From contig JACKOH010000002.1 in assembly GCA_024234395.1 (NCBI GenBank), positions 248,001 through 312,000 on the forward strand: a DNA stretch of 64,000 nucleotides, written 5' to 3'. Source of the stretch: Pseudomonadales bacterium (lineage in GTDB: Bacteria > Pseudomonadota > Gammaproteobacteria > Pseudomonadales > Pseudohongiellaceae). The notes under the pieces were generated by a model. That model worked only from the letters and a program-made list of their open reading frames with translations. It was not told the DNA's origin and made no database searches. Position numbers and translations under genes: made by a program. Position 1 is the first letter of the stretch. Each line of letters opens with the position of its first letter. Shown here in pieces: positions 1 to 7,667 of this stretch.

Positions 1-313
1 AATAGTAGTCCTGGCCCTGGTAAGAAGCCCGGTGACTCGATTCGCTGGTCACGGTCATACCGCAGACCGGGTCTTTCAGGGTATCCTGGGAATGCTGTGC
101 GGCACCGGTTGAAAGATATTTTTCCGGATCGGCGGAAAATTTCTGCTGACAGCCGCCGCAACAGAAAAAGTAGTCATGACCCTGGTAAGAGGCCCGGTGA
201 CTCGATTCACTGGTCACGGTCATACCGCAGACCGGGTCTTTCAAATCGTCATCAGCAGCACCACAGCAGTGATGGTCGCCGGACGTATGTGCTTCGTGAG
301 AAGAAGAATCCAT
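1..313 (-). CDS. Copper-type P1B ATPase, N-terminal part with two YHS domains (runs off left edge)
   Basis: Translating the minus strand from the ATG at 313 gives a His/Cys-containing leader (HEAHTSGDHHCCGAADDD) and then two consecutive YHS domains, each starting KDPVCGMTVTSESSHRASYQ and continuing to an aromatic DYFFC or DYY stretch. YHS domains in this N-terminal position are typical of Cu(+)-exporting P-type ATPases, so the inferred role is copper efflux at the inner membrane. An SD-like AAGGAG lies about 9 bases before the ATG. A CueR-type promoter lies upstream at 371-401. The transmembrane and ATPase domains would lie left of the window, so the assignment rests on the N-terminus and promoter. 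A stand-alone YHS protein is the alternative. Confidence 0.72.
   Translation of the reverse strand, partial: MDSSSHEAHTSGDHHCCGAADDDLKDPVCGMTVTSESSHRASYQGHDYFFCCGGCQQKFSADPEKYLSTGAAQHSQDTLKDPVCGMTVTSESSHRASYQGQDYY
6..243. repeat. Direct repeat, about 73 bp, period 165 bp (duplicated YHS domain)
   Basis: Bases 6-78 recur at 171-243 with about four mismatches, an offset of exactly 165 bp (55 codons). The repeat encodes the start of each YHS domain on the minus strand, so it is an in-frame domain duplication. The low divergence suggests it is recent or kept homogeneous by gene conversion. Confidence 0.85.
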
Positions 314-370
314 GAGCAATGGCTCCTTTATTATTGCGGCAGACAGGCCTGCCAATTCGACCTGACTGAC

Positions 371-401
371 AGCTTAAACCTTAACCGTACTCTAAGGTCA
401 A
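371..401 (-). promoter_or_regulatory. CueR/MerR-type promoter and operator for the P-type ATPase gene
   Basis: On the minus strand there is a -35 box TTGACC (401-396), a 19-bp spacer and a -10 box TAAGCT (376-371). The spacer carries a perfect dyad ACCTTA-N9-TAAGGT (398-378). An over-long 19-bp spacer with a central dyad is the hallmark of MerR-family (CueR) activated promoters. It fits copper-induced expression of the downstream ATPase. No cueR gene is visible in the window. Confidence 0.75.
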
Positions 402-425
402 GGGCCTGGAGAGGAGGAGAACAGA

Positions 426-725
426 GTGATTCTGGAAATGGCCGTACTTGACGTCAGGCCTGGCCAGGAACAGGCATTCGAAGCGGCTTTTGGCGCCGCC
501 CGCCAAATAATTGCCGGAATGCCCGGGCATGTCTCCCATCAGCTGCAACGCTGCCTGGAGAATAAACATCGTTACCTGTTGCTGGTCAATTGGATGAGCC
601 TGGAAGATCATACCGAGGGTTTTCGTGGTTCTGCCGAATACCAGGAGTGGCGCCGGCTGCTGCACCACTTTTACGATCCGTTCCCGGTCGTCGAACATTA
701 TCAACAGGTCTACTTAAGCGAATGA
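426..725 (+). CDS. Antibiotic biosynthesis monooxygenase (ABM) domain protein
   Basis: A 99-residue protein with the ABM ferredoxin-like fold pattern: a first strand ILEMAVLDVRPGQEQAFEAAF, a middle segment ENKHRYLLLVNWMSLEDHTEGFRGS and a C-terminal helix ending at FPVVEHYQQVYL. Members are small dimeric oxygenases, haem-degrading enzymes or detoxification proteins, and the substrate cannot be inferred here. The start is GTG at 426, chosen because a strong GGAGGAG lies just upstream (411-417). The stop overlaps the ATG of the next gene by four bases (ATGA), so the two are probably translationally coupled. Confidence 0.72.
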   Translation: MILEMAVLDVRPGQEQAFEAAFGAARQIIAGMPGHVSHQLQRCLENKHRYLLLVNWMSLEDHTEGFRGSAEYQEWRRLLHHFYDPFPVVEHYQQVYLSE

Positions 726-1633
726 TCCGAATCAGTGTACCGACAGGCACTCTCGGGGCGACCCTGGTAAAGGGCACCACAGGTACAACCCGCTGGCTGC
801 TGATTCTGTTTCTGATAATGCCAGCGCCCATTATCCTCGCCGCCGAGGAAGTGCGTGTCGCGGTTATCGGCGGGCTGGAAAGAACCGGTGACTGGGAGCG
901 AATCCGCACCACCGCGGAACGCCGATTGAACCTGCAGATCAGCACGGTACTCAGCGCGCCCAAGGAGCAGATCGTTCCGGTCTTCATGCGCGGCGAAGCT
1001 GAGTTGCTGCTGATCCATGGGGGTGATGAAACTTTTGCTCTGGAAGCACTGGGCTTGGCATCGCCCTCTCATATCTGGGCCTACAATGACTTTGTTATCG
1101 CCGGCCCCGAGGACGATCCAGCCGGAGTTGCCGGTGCCGAATCGGGAAGCGAGGCATTACGGAAAATTCAGACCAACGGCCAATCGTTGATCTCCTTCCG
1201 TGATCCGGGCAGCCACCAGATACTGGATCGGCTCCTGGAGCAGGCGGGACTGATTCCTGCCCAGATAAACTTGCGGCCAGACTCGGTGAACCGGCCCCAG
1301 CAGATCCTGCGCCAGGCGGCTCAGGATCGGGCCTATGTCATCGTCGGGCACATTCCCGTGGCATTCGGGCGCATGCCATCGCGCGGCATCAAAGTGCTGT
1401 TCACTGGCGACCCCTCGATGCGTAGCGGCTATGTTGCCGTGACCCCGGGACCGGAGCACCCGGCCGATCCGGCTGCCCGGCACAATGCAGAACGGCTGGC
1501 GCAATTCCTCATCTCACCTCAGGGTCAGGAGCTTTTGTATGACCCCACTGCAGTCGATGGCGCCAGGTGGCTTTATCCGCGTCAGGAAGCGACAGGATTG
1601 CTATCCTTCCCTGAACAACCGATTACTCCCTGA
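722..1633 (+). CDS. Periplasmic substrate-binding protein, tungstate/molybdate-like (TupA-type)
   Basis: A 303-residue exported protein. The start at 722 is preferred over upstream in-frame codons because it gives the 4-bp ATGA overlap with the preceding gene and places a hydrophobic signal segment (about residues 25-41, ending ILAA) near the N-terminus. The mature part has periplasmic-binding-protein features: AELLLIHGG, a YNDFVIAGPEDDPAG segment typical of TupA-like tungstate binders, and a PQGQELL ending. No ABC permease or ATPase gene lies next to it, so it may be an orphan binding protein. Anion specificity is inference. Confidence 0.68.
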   Translation: MIRISVPTGTLGATLVKGTTGTTRWLLILFLIMPAPIILAAEEVRVAVIGGLERTGDWERIRTTAERRLNLQISTVLSAPKEQIVPVFMRGEAELLLIHGGDETFALEALGLASPSHIWAYNDFVIAGPEDDPAGVAGAESGSEALRKIQTNGQSLISFRDPGSHQILDRLLEQAGLIPAQINLRPDSVNRPQQILRQAAQDRAYVIVGHIPVAFGRMPSRGIKVLFTGDPSMRSGYVAVTPGPEHPADPAARHNAERLAQFLISPQGQELLYDPTAVDGARWLYPRQEATGLLSFPEQPITP

Positions 1634-1696
1634 GCCAGTGAAATCGCCAGGCTCTTTTTGCAGCCTGAGTGCTCAGGCGTGCCTGTCCAATTCCTG

Positions 1697-1727
1697 AAAA
1701 AAAATGGCCAGCCTGATGGGCTGGCCA
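1697..1727 (-). terminator. Rho-independent terminator of the small exported protein gene
   Basis: A 9-bp perfect stem (TGGCCAGCC / GGCTGGCCA, 1705-1713 with 1719-1727) is followed on the minus strand by eight T residues (1704-1697). It lies downstream of the minus-strand gene at 1781-2137 and may also serve the convergent gene ending at 1633. Confidence 0.85.
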
Positions 1728-1780
1728 GATCCTGTCACCTGAAGTGTGCCGGGCAGCGTCCATGCCACCATTTCAGATGA

Positions 1781-2137
1781 TTATCTGTATTCATTGCCGT
1801 AGCGAAGTTTCCGTGCCATGGCACGATCCTCGACGTCCAGTTCGACGGTGACAACTTCGTCTTCTTCGAGGTCACCCAACTGGTCAGGGAATGGGTCGGA
1901 AACAAACTCGTCCATGATTTCCACGGATTCCGGAATCTTGTAAGTCTGGATCGTATCGACCGGTTCATCGATGTTGGCGCCAACTTCGATCAGACGCAGC
2001 GTCAGAGTTCTGGCATCCGTGTCCACCTCGAGAATACGACCCCGCAGCTCATCGGCATCCACTTCGGCGAAGGCCAGATTGGCAGCCACCAGCATGATTC
2101 CAGCCACTATAAGTTTTCCAATATTCATATTCTTCAT
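1781..2137 (-). CDS. Small exported protein of unknown function
   Basis: 118 residues with a clear signal peptide (MKNMNIGKLIVAGIMLVAA, cleavage probably after NLAFA). The acidic mature part reads like a small beta-barrel: RGRILEVDTDARTLTLRL near residues 32-50 and DEVVTVELDVEDRAMARKL near the end. This layout recalls small OB-fold exported proteins, but no family is recognised with confidence. AGGAGGT lies six bases before the ATG. It is monocistronic, with its own terminator at 1697-1727. The protein at 11531-12187 has a similar general style. Confidence 0.7.
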   Translation of the reverse strand: MKNMNIGKLIVAGIMLVAANLAFAEVDADELRGRILEVDTDARTLTLRLIEVGANIDEPVDTIQTYKIPESVEIMDEFVSDPFPDQLGDLEEDEVVTVELDVEDRAMARKLRYGNEYR

Positions 2138-2231
2138 GAATACCTCCTATTCAATCTTTTCAATCAGTCCATTCAGGGGCTTGCCGCCCCACCTGTCCAG
2201 ACCAACAATTCAGGGGCACATAAGTTCCCGT

Positions 2232-3527
2232 TCAATCTCCGCCATCCTGTTTCCCGGTCGAGTGGGACTGATTAAGCGCCTCATCACCGGCCGACGCCAG
2301 GCTCTTTACAATATCCCATTCGCTTTTGATCCGACCCAACAACAATTCCCAGACCCGGTCTGCCGGCTTCGACTCTGTCCCAACCCGGCCTTTCAGTTTC
2401 CGATAACAGGTCAACGCTTTTTCGCCACTGCGGGCCATGGAGAATTCCTGTGCCGTGGCCCGCACCGCTTGGACAAGCCGATTCCGTTCGTCACCCTTAA
2501 GTTTCCGCACCCAGTTCAAAGCAGCGGCAAAATCCCGTTCATCTTCCTTGACCAGAAGGCGACCGTTAACCCGGTCCCTGACCACTTCCCGGGCTCCTGA
2601 AGCATCCAGTGCCACCACCGGCACACCTGCCGCCATCGCTTCAGTCAGCACCATGCCCTGAGTCTCGCTATGGGAACTGAACGCGAACACATTCATGGCA
2701 ACCAGTGCATCCGCCAATTCACTCCCCTCCAGCTTACCGGTGAGAATCAGCCGCTCTTCCAGCCCGGCCCTTGCGAACCGCTCGCGGATCAAGGCTGCCT
2801 CATCGCCCTCACCCACTACCAGGAAGTAACTGTCGTCGTGCTCAGATAGAAATTGCAGAACGGCGGCGGCAAGAAAGCGGATATTTTTCTCCAGCGCCAG
2901 CCTGCCCATGTGCCCCACTATCCAGGCCTGCTCGGTAATCCCCAGCAGGCGCCGGCAGCGCGCTCCGTCGCCGCGTTCGAAGTCGTCACAACGGACACCG
3001 GTCGGAATCACCTCTACCGGAGTTTCCACACCGCGCCCGACAATCAGATCGCGGATACTTTCACTGGGTGTAATGACCTGGTCCGCCAGGTTTGCGTATC
3101 CAGTAGCGAGCTCAATAACAAACTTCTGTAACAGGGGTGAGTCACCGGGGACATAGTGCGTGTATTGTTCATAGAGCGTATGGTGGGTAAATACCAGTGG
3201 CAGGTTCATCGAGCGCGCAATCCTGACGGCGGTCATGCCCAGCAGAAAGGGATGTTGGGAGTGAACCACATCCGGCTTGAATTCCGCCACCGTCTGGCTG
3301 AGTCCCTTGGGTAACGGCAGTACCACCGAGAAGTCACTGGCGTTGAAGTTCTGAATCGCGCTGACCCGTAATACATCCTGTTCCTGTTCCGGCATGGCGT
3401 CGAACATCGGCGCAATAACCAGCACTTTGTGCCCACGGGCGATAAACTCGGTGCGGAATCCTTCTACCGAACGGGCCACGCCACCCACGTGAGGAACATA
3501 GGTATTGGTTACCAGCAGAATATTCAT
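2232..3527 (-). CDS. GT4-family glycosyltransferase
   Basis: 431 residues. The N-terminus MNILLVTNTYVPHVGGVARS is the usual GT4 start with a glycine-rich acceptor loop. The middle contains VIPTGVRCDDF and ILTGKLEGSEL, and the C-terminal nucleotide-sugar site is seen as SHSETQGMVLTEAMAAGVPVV (EX7E motif). The closest recalled type is a cytoplasmic mannosyl- or glucosyltransferase acting on lipids or polysaccharide. The start at 3527 (rather than 3653) is chosen because it matches the family N-terminus and overlaps the upstream stop as ATGA. It is the last gene of a three-gene operon with 3524-5890 and 5890-6645. Confidence 0.85.
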   Translation of the reverse strand: MNILLVTNTYVPHVGGVARSVEGFRTEFIARGHKVLVIAPMFDAMPEQEQDVLRVSAIQNFNASDFSVVLPLPKGLSQTVAEFKPDVVHSQHPFLLGMTAVRIARSMNLPLVFTHHTLYEQYTHYVPGDSPLLQKFVIELATGYANLADQVITPSESIRDLIVGRGVETPVEVIPTGVRCDDFERGDGARCRRLLGITEQAWIVGHMGRLALEKNIRFLAAAVLQFLSEHDDSYFLVVGEGDEAALIRERFARAGLEERLILTGKLEGSELADALVAMNVFAFSSHSETQGMVLTEAMAAGVPVVALDASGAREVVRDRVNGRLLVKEDERDFAAALNWVRKLKGDERNRLVQAVRATAQEFSMARSGEKALTCYRKLKGRVGTESKPADRVWELLLGRIKSEWDIVKSLASAGDEALNQSHSTGKQDGGD

Positions 3528-5890
3528 GGTCCGTCGCAGGCCGCTGTGGTGAGGGGTTCCAGAATCGCCCGGTTTTCCTCCTGGCGCGTAACCCGGTAAC
3601 CCGGAATCGCCACCCGGAGTTTCGGCTGAGCTGCATGCCAGCGTGGCACCCATATAACCTGCAGCCGGTTGTTGTCATCCGTCTCCACGCGGATGGACAA
3701 CGCGCCGAACCGGGTCAGCGTGGGACCGAATGCCAGCCGCTTGCCGTCATTCATTGATACGATCCAGCGCGGTGGAATGCCGGCGCCCAGTACCAGGCAG
3801 TCTTTCTCCTCCTGCACAAAACAGCTGCGCATCATCAACACCCACTCGGCCGCCGCCCAGACATGATGACCGTCACCCATGCAACCGCCGCGGGTCTGGG
3901 GATGTATCGCTTCAGGCCACTGCCCCGTTGAAGAAGCCAGACAGGCAACACTGTCCAGCAGCTCCAGGTAACGGGGATCTCCTGCCCGCAGCAGAACCTG
4001 TGCCGTTTGCAGGGTCAGGTAGGCGTTCATCCCGGAGTGAATCATGTCCTGGAAGAATGCGCCTTCCACGAAACAGTTTTGCAGCAGGTACTCGACACAA
4101 TCCACCAGCCTGTCGTCCCGCGCGTTCATCAACTGCAGTGGATAACCTGCAGCGATGGATCCGACAGCGCCGGCGTCCAGACGCCGATATGGCGAAGCCG
4201 GCATGGCGGGACGCCCCAGGCGCGCCTGACAACCTGACAGACTGCGGTCTATGGATTCCTGTAACGAAGTGGCAGCGGCAGCGAATTCACGGCTGAGTTC
4301 ATCATTGCGCTCTCGCAACAGGGCAGCTCCCGCCTGCAGGCCCGCTACCGCCCAGAAGTCATCCCAGAAATAGTAATCGTTTGGACCCAGGTGTTCGGCA
4401 CTGAAACCTGCCGGCAGCAGTCCGGCATGAGGATCGCTGGCCGCCGCATCGGTCAGCTTGCGAATGATCCACCTGCCCCCTTTCTCGATGGGTTGATACC
4501 AGGACTCCGGGACCTCCAGACCGGTCAGCTGCCGGTAACGCTCAAGAATCCAGAGTACCTCACCATTGGAGTCCCATTCCCCCTCCTGGGACCGGAAATA
4601 ACCGAGGGGCGTCTGGCGGGAAAAGAATTCGTCGATGGCCCGGCGGGCGCGATCTTCCAGGCCGCTGCAAAGCAGCGCATGGATAATGAAAGCCGCGTCG
4701 CGAAACCAGAAACGCTTGTAGGTATAGGGCCCGGGATACACATCACCGGGCGAGTGCAGAATCAACGACGTGACGGCAGCCTCGTAGAGATACTGATACT
4801 GTGAATCGGGGCACTCCAGACGGCAGGCGGGCTGCCGCTCGTCGTCCCAGCTCCGGTTGTCAGCCTGCCGTATCGGTCCGTCGTCAAGGGGAATGGAAAC
4901 TTTCAGCTGGCGTTGTCCGTCCAGTCTGAACATCGCGGCTGCACTGGCGAGCCCGGCCGCGCAGTTCACCTGCCGTGCGTCGGATTCCTCGTTTCCGAAT
5001 TTGTCCCCAGTCCCAGTTCCAGTCTTATTCCCTGTCCCGGTGTCCTTCTCAGTTCCCTTCCCGGTTAATGGCGGGCCGGCACCCTTATCGCCGAGCTGCT
5101 GAAAGACATCCCCCTGCGGGTAGCTGGAGAGGAGATGCCGTTCAACCCGGTCGCTGAATCTAACCATGTCCCGGTTATTGACCCGCCAGCAGTTGCCGCT
5201 TTCCTCCATCTCAATCGACGTGATAAAACTGATGCCCTCGGGATTGTAGGGCCGCAGGCTTACCACCAGCCAGGCTGCGTCGCCATCCTGTTCGGCGCCC
5301 TGCAAGGTCAATTCGCAGGTCGGCTGTCCATCTCTGAGCACAACCTCGCAACGGCTTCTCAGCCGTAATCCGTCCCCGAAACTGACCGTCTCGACGCTGA
5401 CATTGGAGTCCATCCCGTAACTCTGTTCCACTTCCTTCTTACGTGACGGCAGCAGGCGCTTTCCCTGCTTACCCACCAGCCACGCATCCAGTGACCAGCC
5501 ATCGAGAAGCGGCGTCAGCAGACCCCGCGGATCGATGATCGGGTACTGATCCAGATCCGGCCTGCCGATTGCAGTCCAGTTGCGATGCGTCTGATTGATG
5601 TGGGTGATGGCAAAAGCCCGTGGCGTGAACGAGATGTCGAGCGGATTGTATTGACGCTCCACCCAGTACGGCCACAGCCAGTCGAGGTTGTGCTGAATGA
5701 CGCGGCTGTTGATCAGTCCCCGGGCATGAAACACTACACCGGCACGCAACAGTTCCACCGGCTCCCCCACCTCTGAAGGCTGCGCCAGTGCCCTGAGCCT
5801 GGCAAGCAATTCTATGGGATCCAGGAAGCCCTGGCTTGTCGCGGCCTTGCGGAGGATAAAGCGGAGCGGTAGCCAGCCCAGCAGTCTCAT
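3524..5890 (-). CDS. Glycoside hydrolase with six-hairpin (glycogen-debranching/glucoamylase-like) domain
   Basis: 788 residues. The C-terminal half looks like an (alpha/alpha)6 hydrolase: YTYKRFWFRDAAFIIHALL, WDSNGEVLWILERY, YYFWDDFWAVAGLQ and QWPEAIHPQTRGGCMGDGHH, with acidic residues in the positions expected for catalysis. This resembles the amylo-1,6-glucosidase/GH15 superfamily. Residues around 270-300 are a low-complexity Thr-Gly-Lys tract encoded by a short repeated DNA motif, probably a linker. No signal peptide is obvious, so it is likely cytoplasmic. It sits between a TVP38 membrane protein gene and a GT4 gene with overlapping stops and starts, suggesting a shared glycan or glycolipid role. 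The substrate is unknown. Confidence 0.72.
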   Translation of the reverse strand: MRLLGWLPLRFILRKAATSQGFLDPIELLARLRALAQPSEVGEPVELLRAGVVFHARGLINSRVIQHNLDWLWPYWVERQYNPLDISFTPRAFAITHINQTHRNWTAIGRPDLDQYPIIDPRGLLTPLLDGWSLDAWLVGKQGKRLLPSRKKEVEQSYGMDSNVSVETVSFGDGLRLRSRCEVVLRDGQPTCELTLQGAEQDGDAAWLVVSLRPYNPEGISFITSIEMEESGNCWRVNNRDMVRFSDRVERHLLSSYPQGDVFQQLGDKGAGPPLTGKGTEKDTGTGNKTGTGTGDKFGNEESDARQVNCAAGLASAAAMFRLDGQRQLKVSIPLDDGPIRQADNRSWDDERQPACRLECPDSQYQYLYEAAVTSLILHSPGDVYPGPYTYKRFWFRDAAFIIHALLCSGLEDRARRAIDEFFSRQTPLGYFRSQEGEWDSNGEVLWILERYRQLTGLEVPESWYQPIEKGGRWIIRKLTDAAASDPHAGLLPAGFSAEHLGPNDYYFWDDFWAVAGLQAGAALLRERNDELSREFAAAATSLQESIDRSLSGCQARLGRPAMPASPYRRLDAGAVGSIAAGYPLQLMNARDDRLVDCVEYLLQNCFVEGAFFQDMIHSGMNAYLTLQTAQVLLRAGDPRYLELLDSVACLASSTGQWPEAIHPQTRGGCMGDGHHVWAAAEWVLMMRSCFVQEEKDCLVLGAGIPPRWIVSMNDGKRLAFGPTLTRFGALSIRVETDDNNRLQVIWVPRWHAAQPKLRVAIPGYRVTRQEENRAILEPLTTAACDGP

Positions 5891-6645
5891 CAGGAATCGG
5901 TCTCCTTTGAGTCGTCAAACGATACAGTTGTGTCGTCAGACGAAATAGTTGTGTCGTCAGACGAAAAACCTGCCAACGAACGACGGGCCAGTTGGTTCAG
6001 ATACCAGACCGCCGCGACGGTGGCCAGAAAACCGATCAGATAGATGGACCACTCCAGTGGCGAACGGGGTGCTTCCCGGGTATTCAGATTGCTGAGGCTG
6101 GCCGCCAGCGAACCCAGGTAAACGTTATGCAGGGAAAATGGGATCAGACCAAAAAAAGTACCGAACAGGAACCCTTTCAGTGAAAAACCGGTAATTCCAA
6201 AAAAATAGTTTGACAGTTTCCCCGGGAAGAATGGAATCAGACGGGTAAGCATCACGACGCGCAGATCATGCTGGCGCATCTGTTTGGTCACATTGTGTAA
6301 AGTTGCGTGGCGCAGCAGCAACCTGCGTCCGGACTCACCAAGCACGTAACGGGCAATAAGAAATGCCAGTGTCGCACCCAGAGTGGTTCCGACCACTACA
6401 TAGACGGTGCCACTGGTGACTCCGAACACGAAACCGGCACCAGTGGTGAACAGCAGGCCTGGCAGCAGCAATACCGTGGCGACAGCCATGATCAGGATAA
6501 ACCAGAATCCTGACCAGAATCCCTGTCGCTCAATCCATCGCAGCAGCTCGAGCAGTTGCCGGTCGACATTGAAGAAAATTAACAAGCCGACCAGCAAGGC
6601 GACGAAAACGGTGCTGGCCAGTATGGTAACCAGCGGGGTTCTCAT
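5890..6645 (-). CDS. TVP38/TMEM64 (DedA-like) membrane protein
   Basis: About 251 residues with several hydrophobic helices (LVTILASTVFVALLVGLLIF, FWFILIMAVATVLLLPGLLF, TVYVVVGTTLGATLAFLIAR). The SNARE-associated/VTT signature is visible: F-x-x-G followed by GESGRRLLLRH, LTRLIPFFPGKLSNYFFG and a final TM segment. This family is linked to lipid scrambling at the inner membrane. The start at 6645 (MRTPLVTIL) is preferred because CAGGA lies just upstream; an extended start at 6738 would add a non-hydrophobic stretch. The C-terminus carries a repeated SSDDTT motif from a 21-bp tandem repeat. First gene of the operon with 3524-5890. Confidence 0.85.
   Translation of the reverse strand: MRTPLVTILASTVFVALLVGLLIFFNVDRQLLELLRWIERQGFWSGFWFILIMAVATVLLLPGLLFTTGAGFVFGVTSGTVYVVVGTTLGATLAFLIARYVLGESGRRLLLRHATLHNVTKQMRQHDLRVVMLTRLIPFFPGKLSNYFFGITGFSLKGFLFGTFFGLIPFSLHNVYLGSLAASLSNLNTREAPRSPLEWSIYLIGFLATVAAVWYLNQLARRSLAGFSSDDTTISSDDTTVSFDDSKETDS
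5911..5973. repeat. Tandem repeat, three units of 21 bp, in the TVP38 gene tail
   Basis: Three units beginning GTCGTCARACGA occur at 5911-5931, 5932-5952 and 5953-5973. They encode the SSDDTT-type repeats at the C-terminus of the TVP38 protein. The units differ by a few bases each, so the array is degenerate. Confidence 0.85.
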
Positions 6646-6676
6646 AGTCCTGATGGTAACATGCCCGGGCTGGCCT

Positions 6677-7660
6677 TCACCCGGGTTCGTCCCTGTGCAA
6701 CAGCGATCCGGCGGAAGCATCGGTCGTCTGTTCAGCAACTGTCTGTTTGCCGACCGTCTGTTCTGAATCCGTCTGTTCTGAATCCGTCTGTTCAGGGCCC
6801 GCCTGAAAAGCAGGGCGGGTCAGAAGATAGCCACCAGCAAGGACAATCACCATACCCAGCAGTTCAACAGACTGGAACGCTGCGTCCAGCCAGTACCATT
6901 CGGCGGTCAGCGTGACGACCGGCGCCAGGCTCATCATCGCCGCTGCGATTGCGGCGCCTTTCAGCTGCATGGCCCGGTACAGCATATTGATCCCAAAGCC
7001 AATGCAGGCCGAAGACAGGCCTACCCATAGCCAGGTAATTCCCTGCGGCCAGTGAACCGAACCAAGCCACGGCGACAGACACAGCAGCAATACGACGCTG
7101 CCCAGGGAGAACCGGGCCAGAGCCACCCACTGCGGGGCAAGGGTTTCCAGTGCACTTCTGGCCCAGGCATCACATAATCCCATCAGCGGTAGCGTGAGCA
7201 GCAGTAGCAGATCACCCTCCACCAGCTGCCAGCGAAACCCTCCGGTGCTCATCAGAATAACGCCGCAGGACATGGCACCGATGACCAGATAACCGGCAGC
7301 CGGCAGCCGTTCCCCGAGCAACAGAAAGGCAAAGACAGCAGTCATCGCCGGGTACATGGCCTGGAAGACGCTGCGATGGGTTGCACTGGTGGTTTCCAGT
7401 GCCCAGAGATTGAGAAAAACCACCAGCCCTGATGCCAGGCTGCCAACCAGTAACAGGCTTCTCCAGCTGGAGGTGATCTGTTGCGGCCGCTGCTGCCAAC
7501 CCGACTGAAGCAGCAGGACCACGGTAAGCAGATTGATCGACAATACCACGCCGGTCAGTCCGGCGTTGCTCTCGACAGCCAGTTTTTCAAATAACGGCAT
7601 CATCCCCAGGGCAACGACAGCACCACAGGTGACGGCGACAAAACGGGATTCGCGGGCCAT
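6677..7660 (-). CDS. EamA/DMT-superfamily transporter
   Basis: 327 residues with about ten hydrophobic helices in two EamA halves, e.g. FVAVTCGAVVALGMMPLFEK at the N-terminus, ATHRSVFQAMYPAMTAVFAF in the first half and GAAIAAAMMSLAPVVTLTAE in the second. Drug/metabolite transporters of this type move small metabolites across the inner membrane, and the substrate is unknown. The start at 7660 (MARESRFVAV) is preferred over 7774 because it places the first helix correctly and lies seven bases after the stop of the upstream permease gene. The C-terminal tail (EQTDSEQTDSEQTVGKQTVA) derives from a 15-bp tandem repeat. Confidence 0.85.
   Translation of the reverse strand: MARESRFVAVTCGAVVALGMMPLFEKLAVESNAGLTGVVLSINLLTVVLLLQSGWQQRPQQITSSWRSLLLVGSLASGLVVFLNLWALETTSATHRSVFQAMYPAMTAVFAFLLLGERLPAAGYLVIGAMSCGVILMSTGGFRWQLVEGDLLLLLTLPLMGLCDAWARSALETLAPQWVALARFSLGSVVLLLCLSPWLGSVHWPQGITWLWVGLSSACIGFGINMLYRAMQLKGAAIAAAMMSLAPVVTLTAEWYWLDAAFQSVELLGMVIVLAGGYLLTRPAFQAGPEQTDSEQTDSEQTVGKQTVAEQTTDASAGSLLHRDEPG
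6726..6800. repeat. Tandem repeat, five units of 15 bp, in the EamA gene tail
   Basis: Five 15-bp units starting GTCTGTT occur back to back from 6726 to 6800; units three and four (6756-6785) are identical. They encode the five-residue repeat (EQTDS-like) at the C-terminus of the transporter. Confidence 0.88.
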
Positions 7661-7667
7661 AATGTTT

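Noticed and set aside
6726..6800. CRISPR-like array
   Set aside because: Contiguous 15-bp units without unique spacers, inside a coding region; it is a simple tandem repeat.
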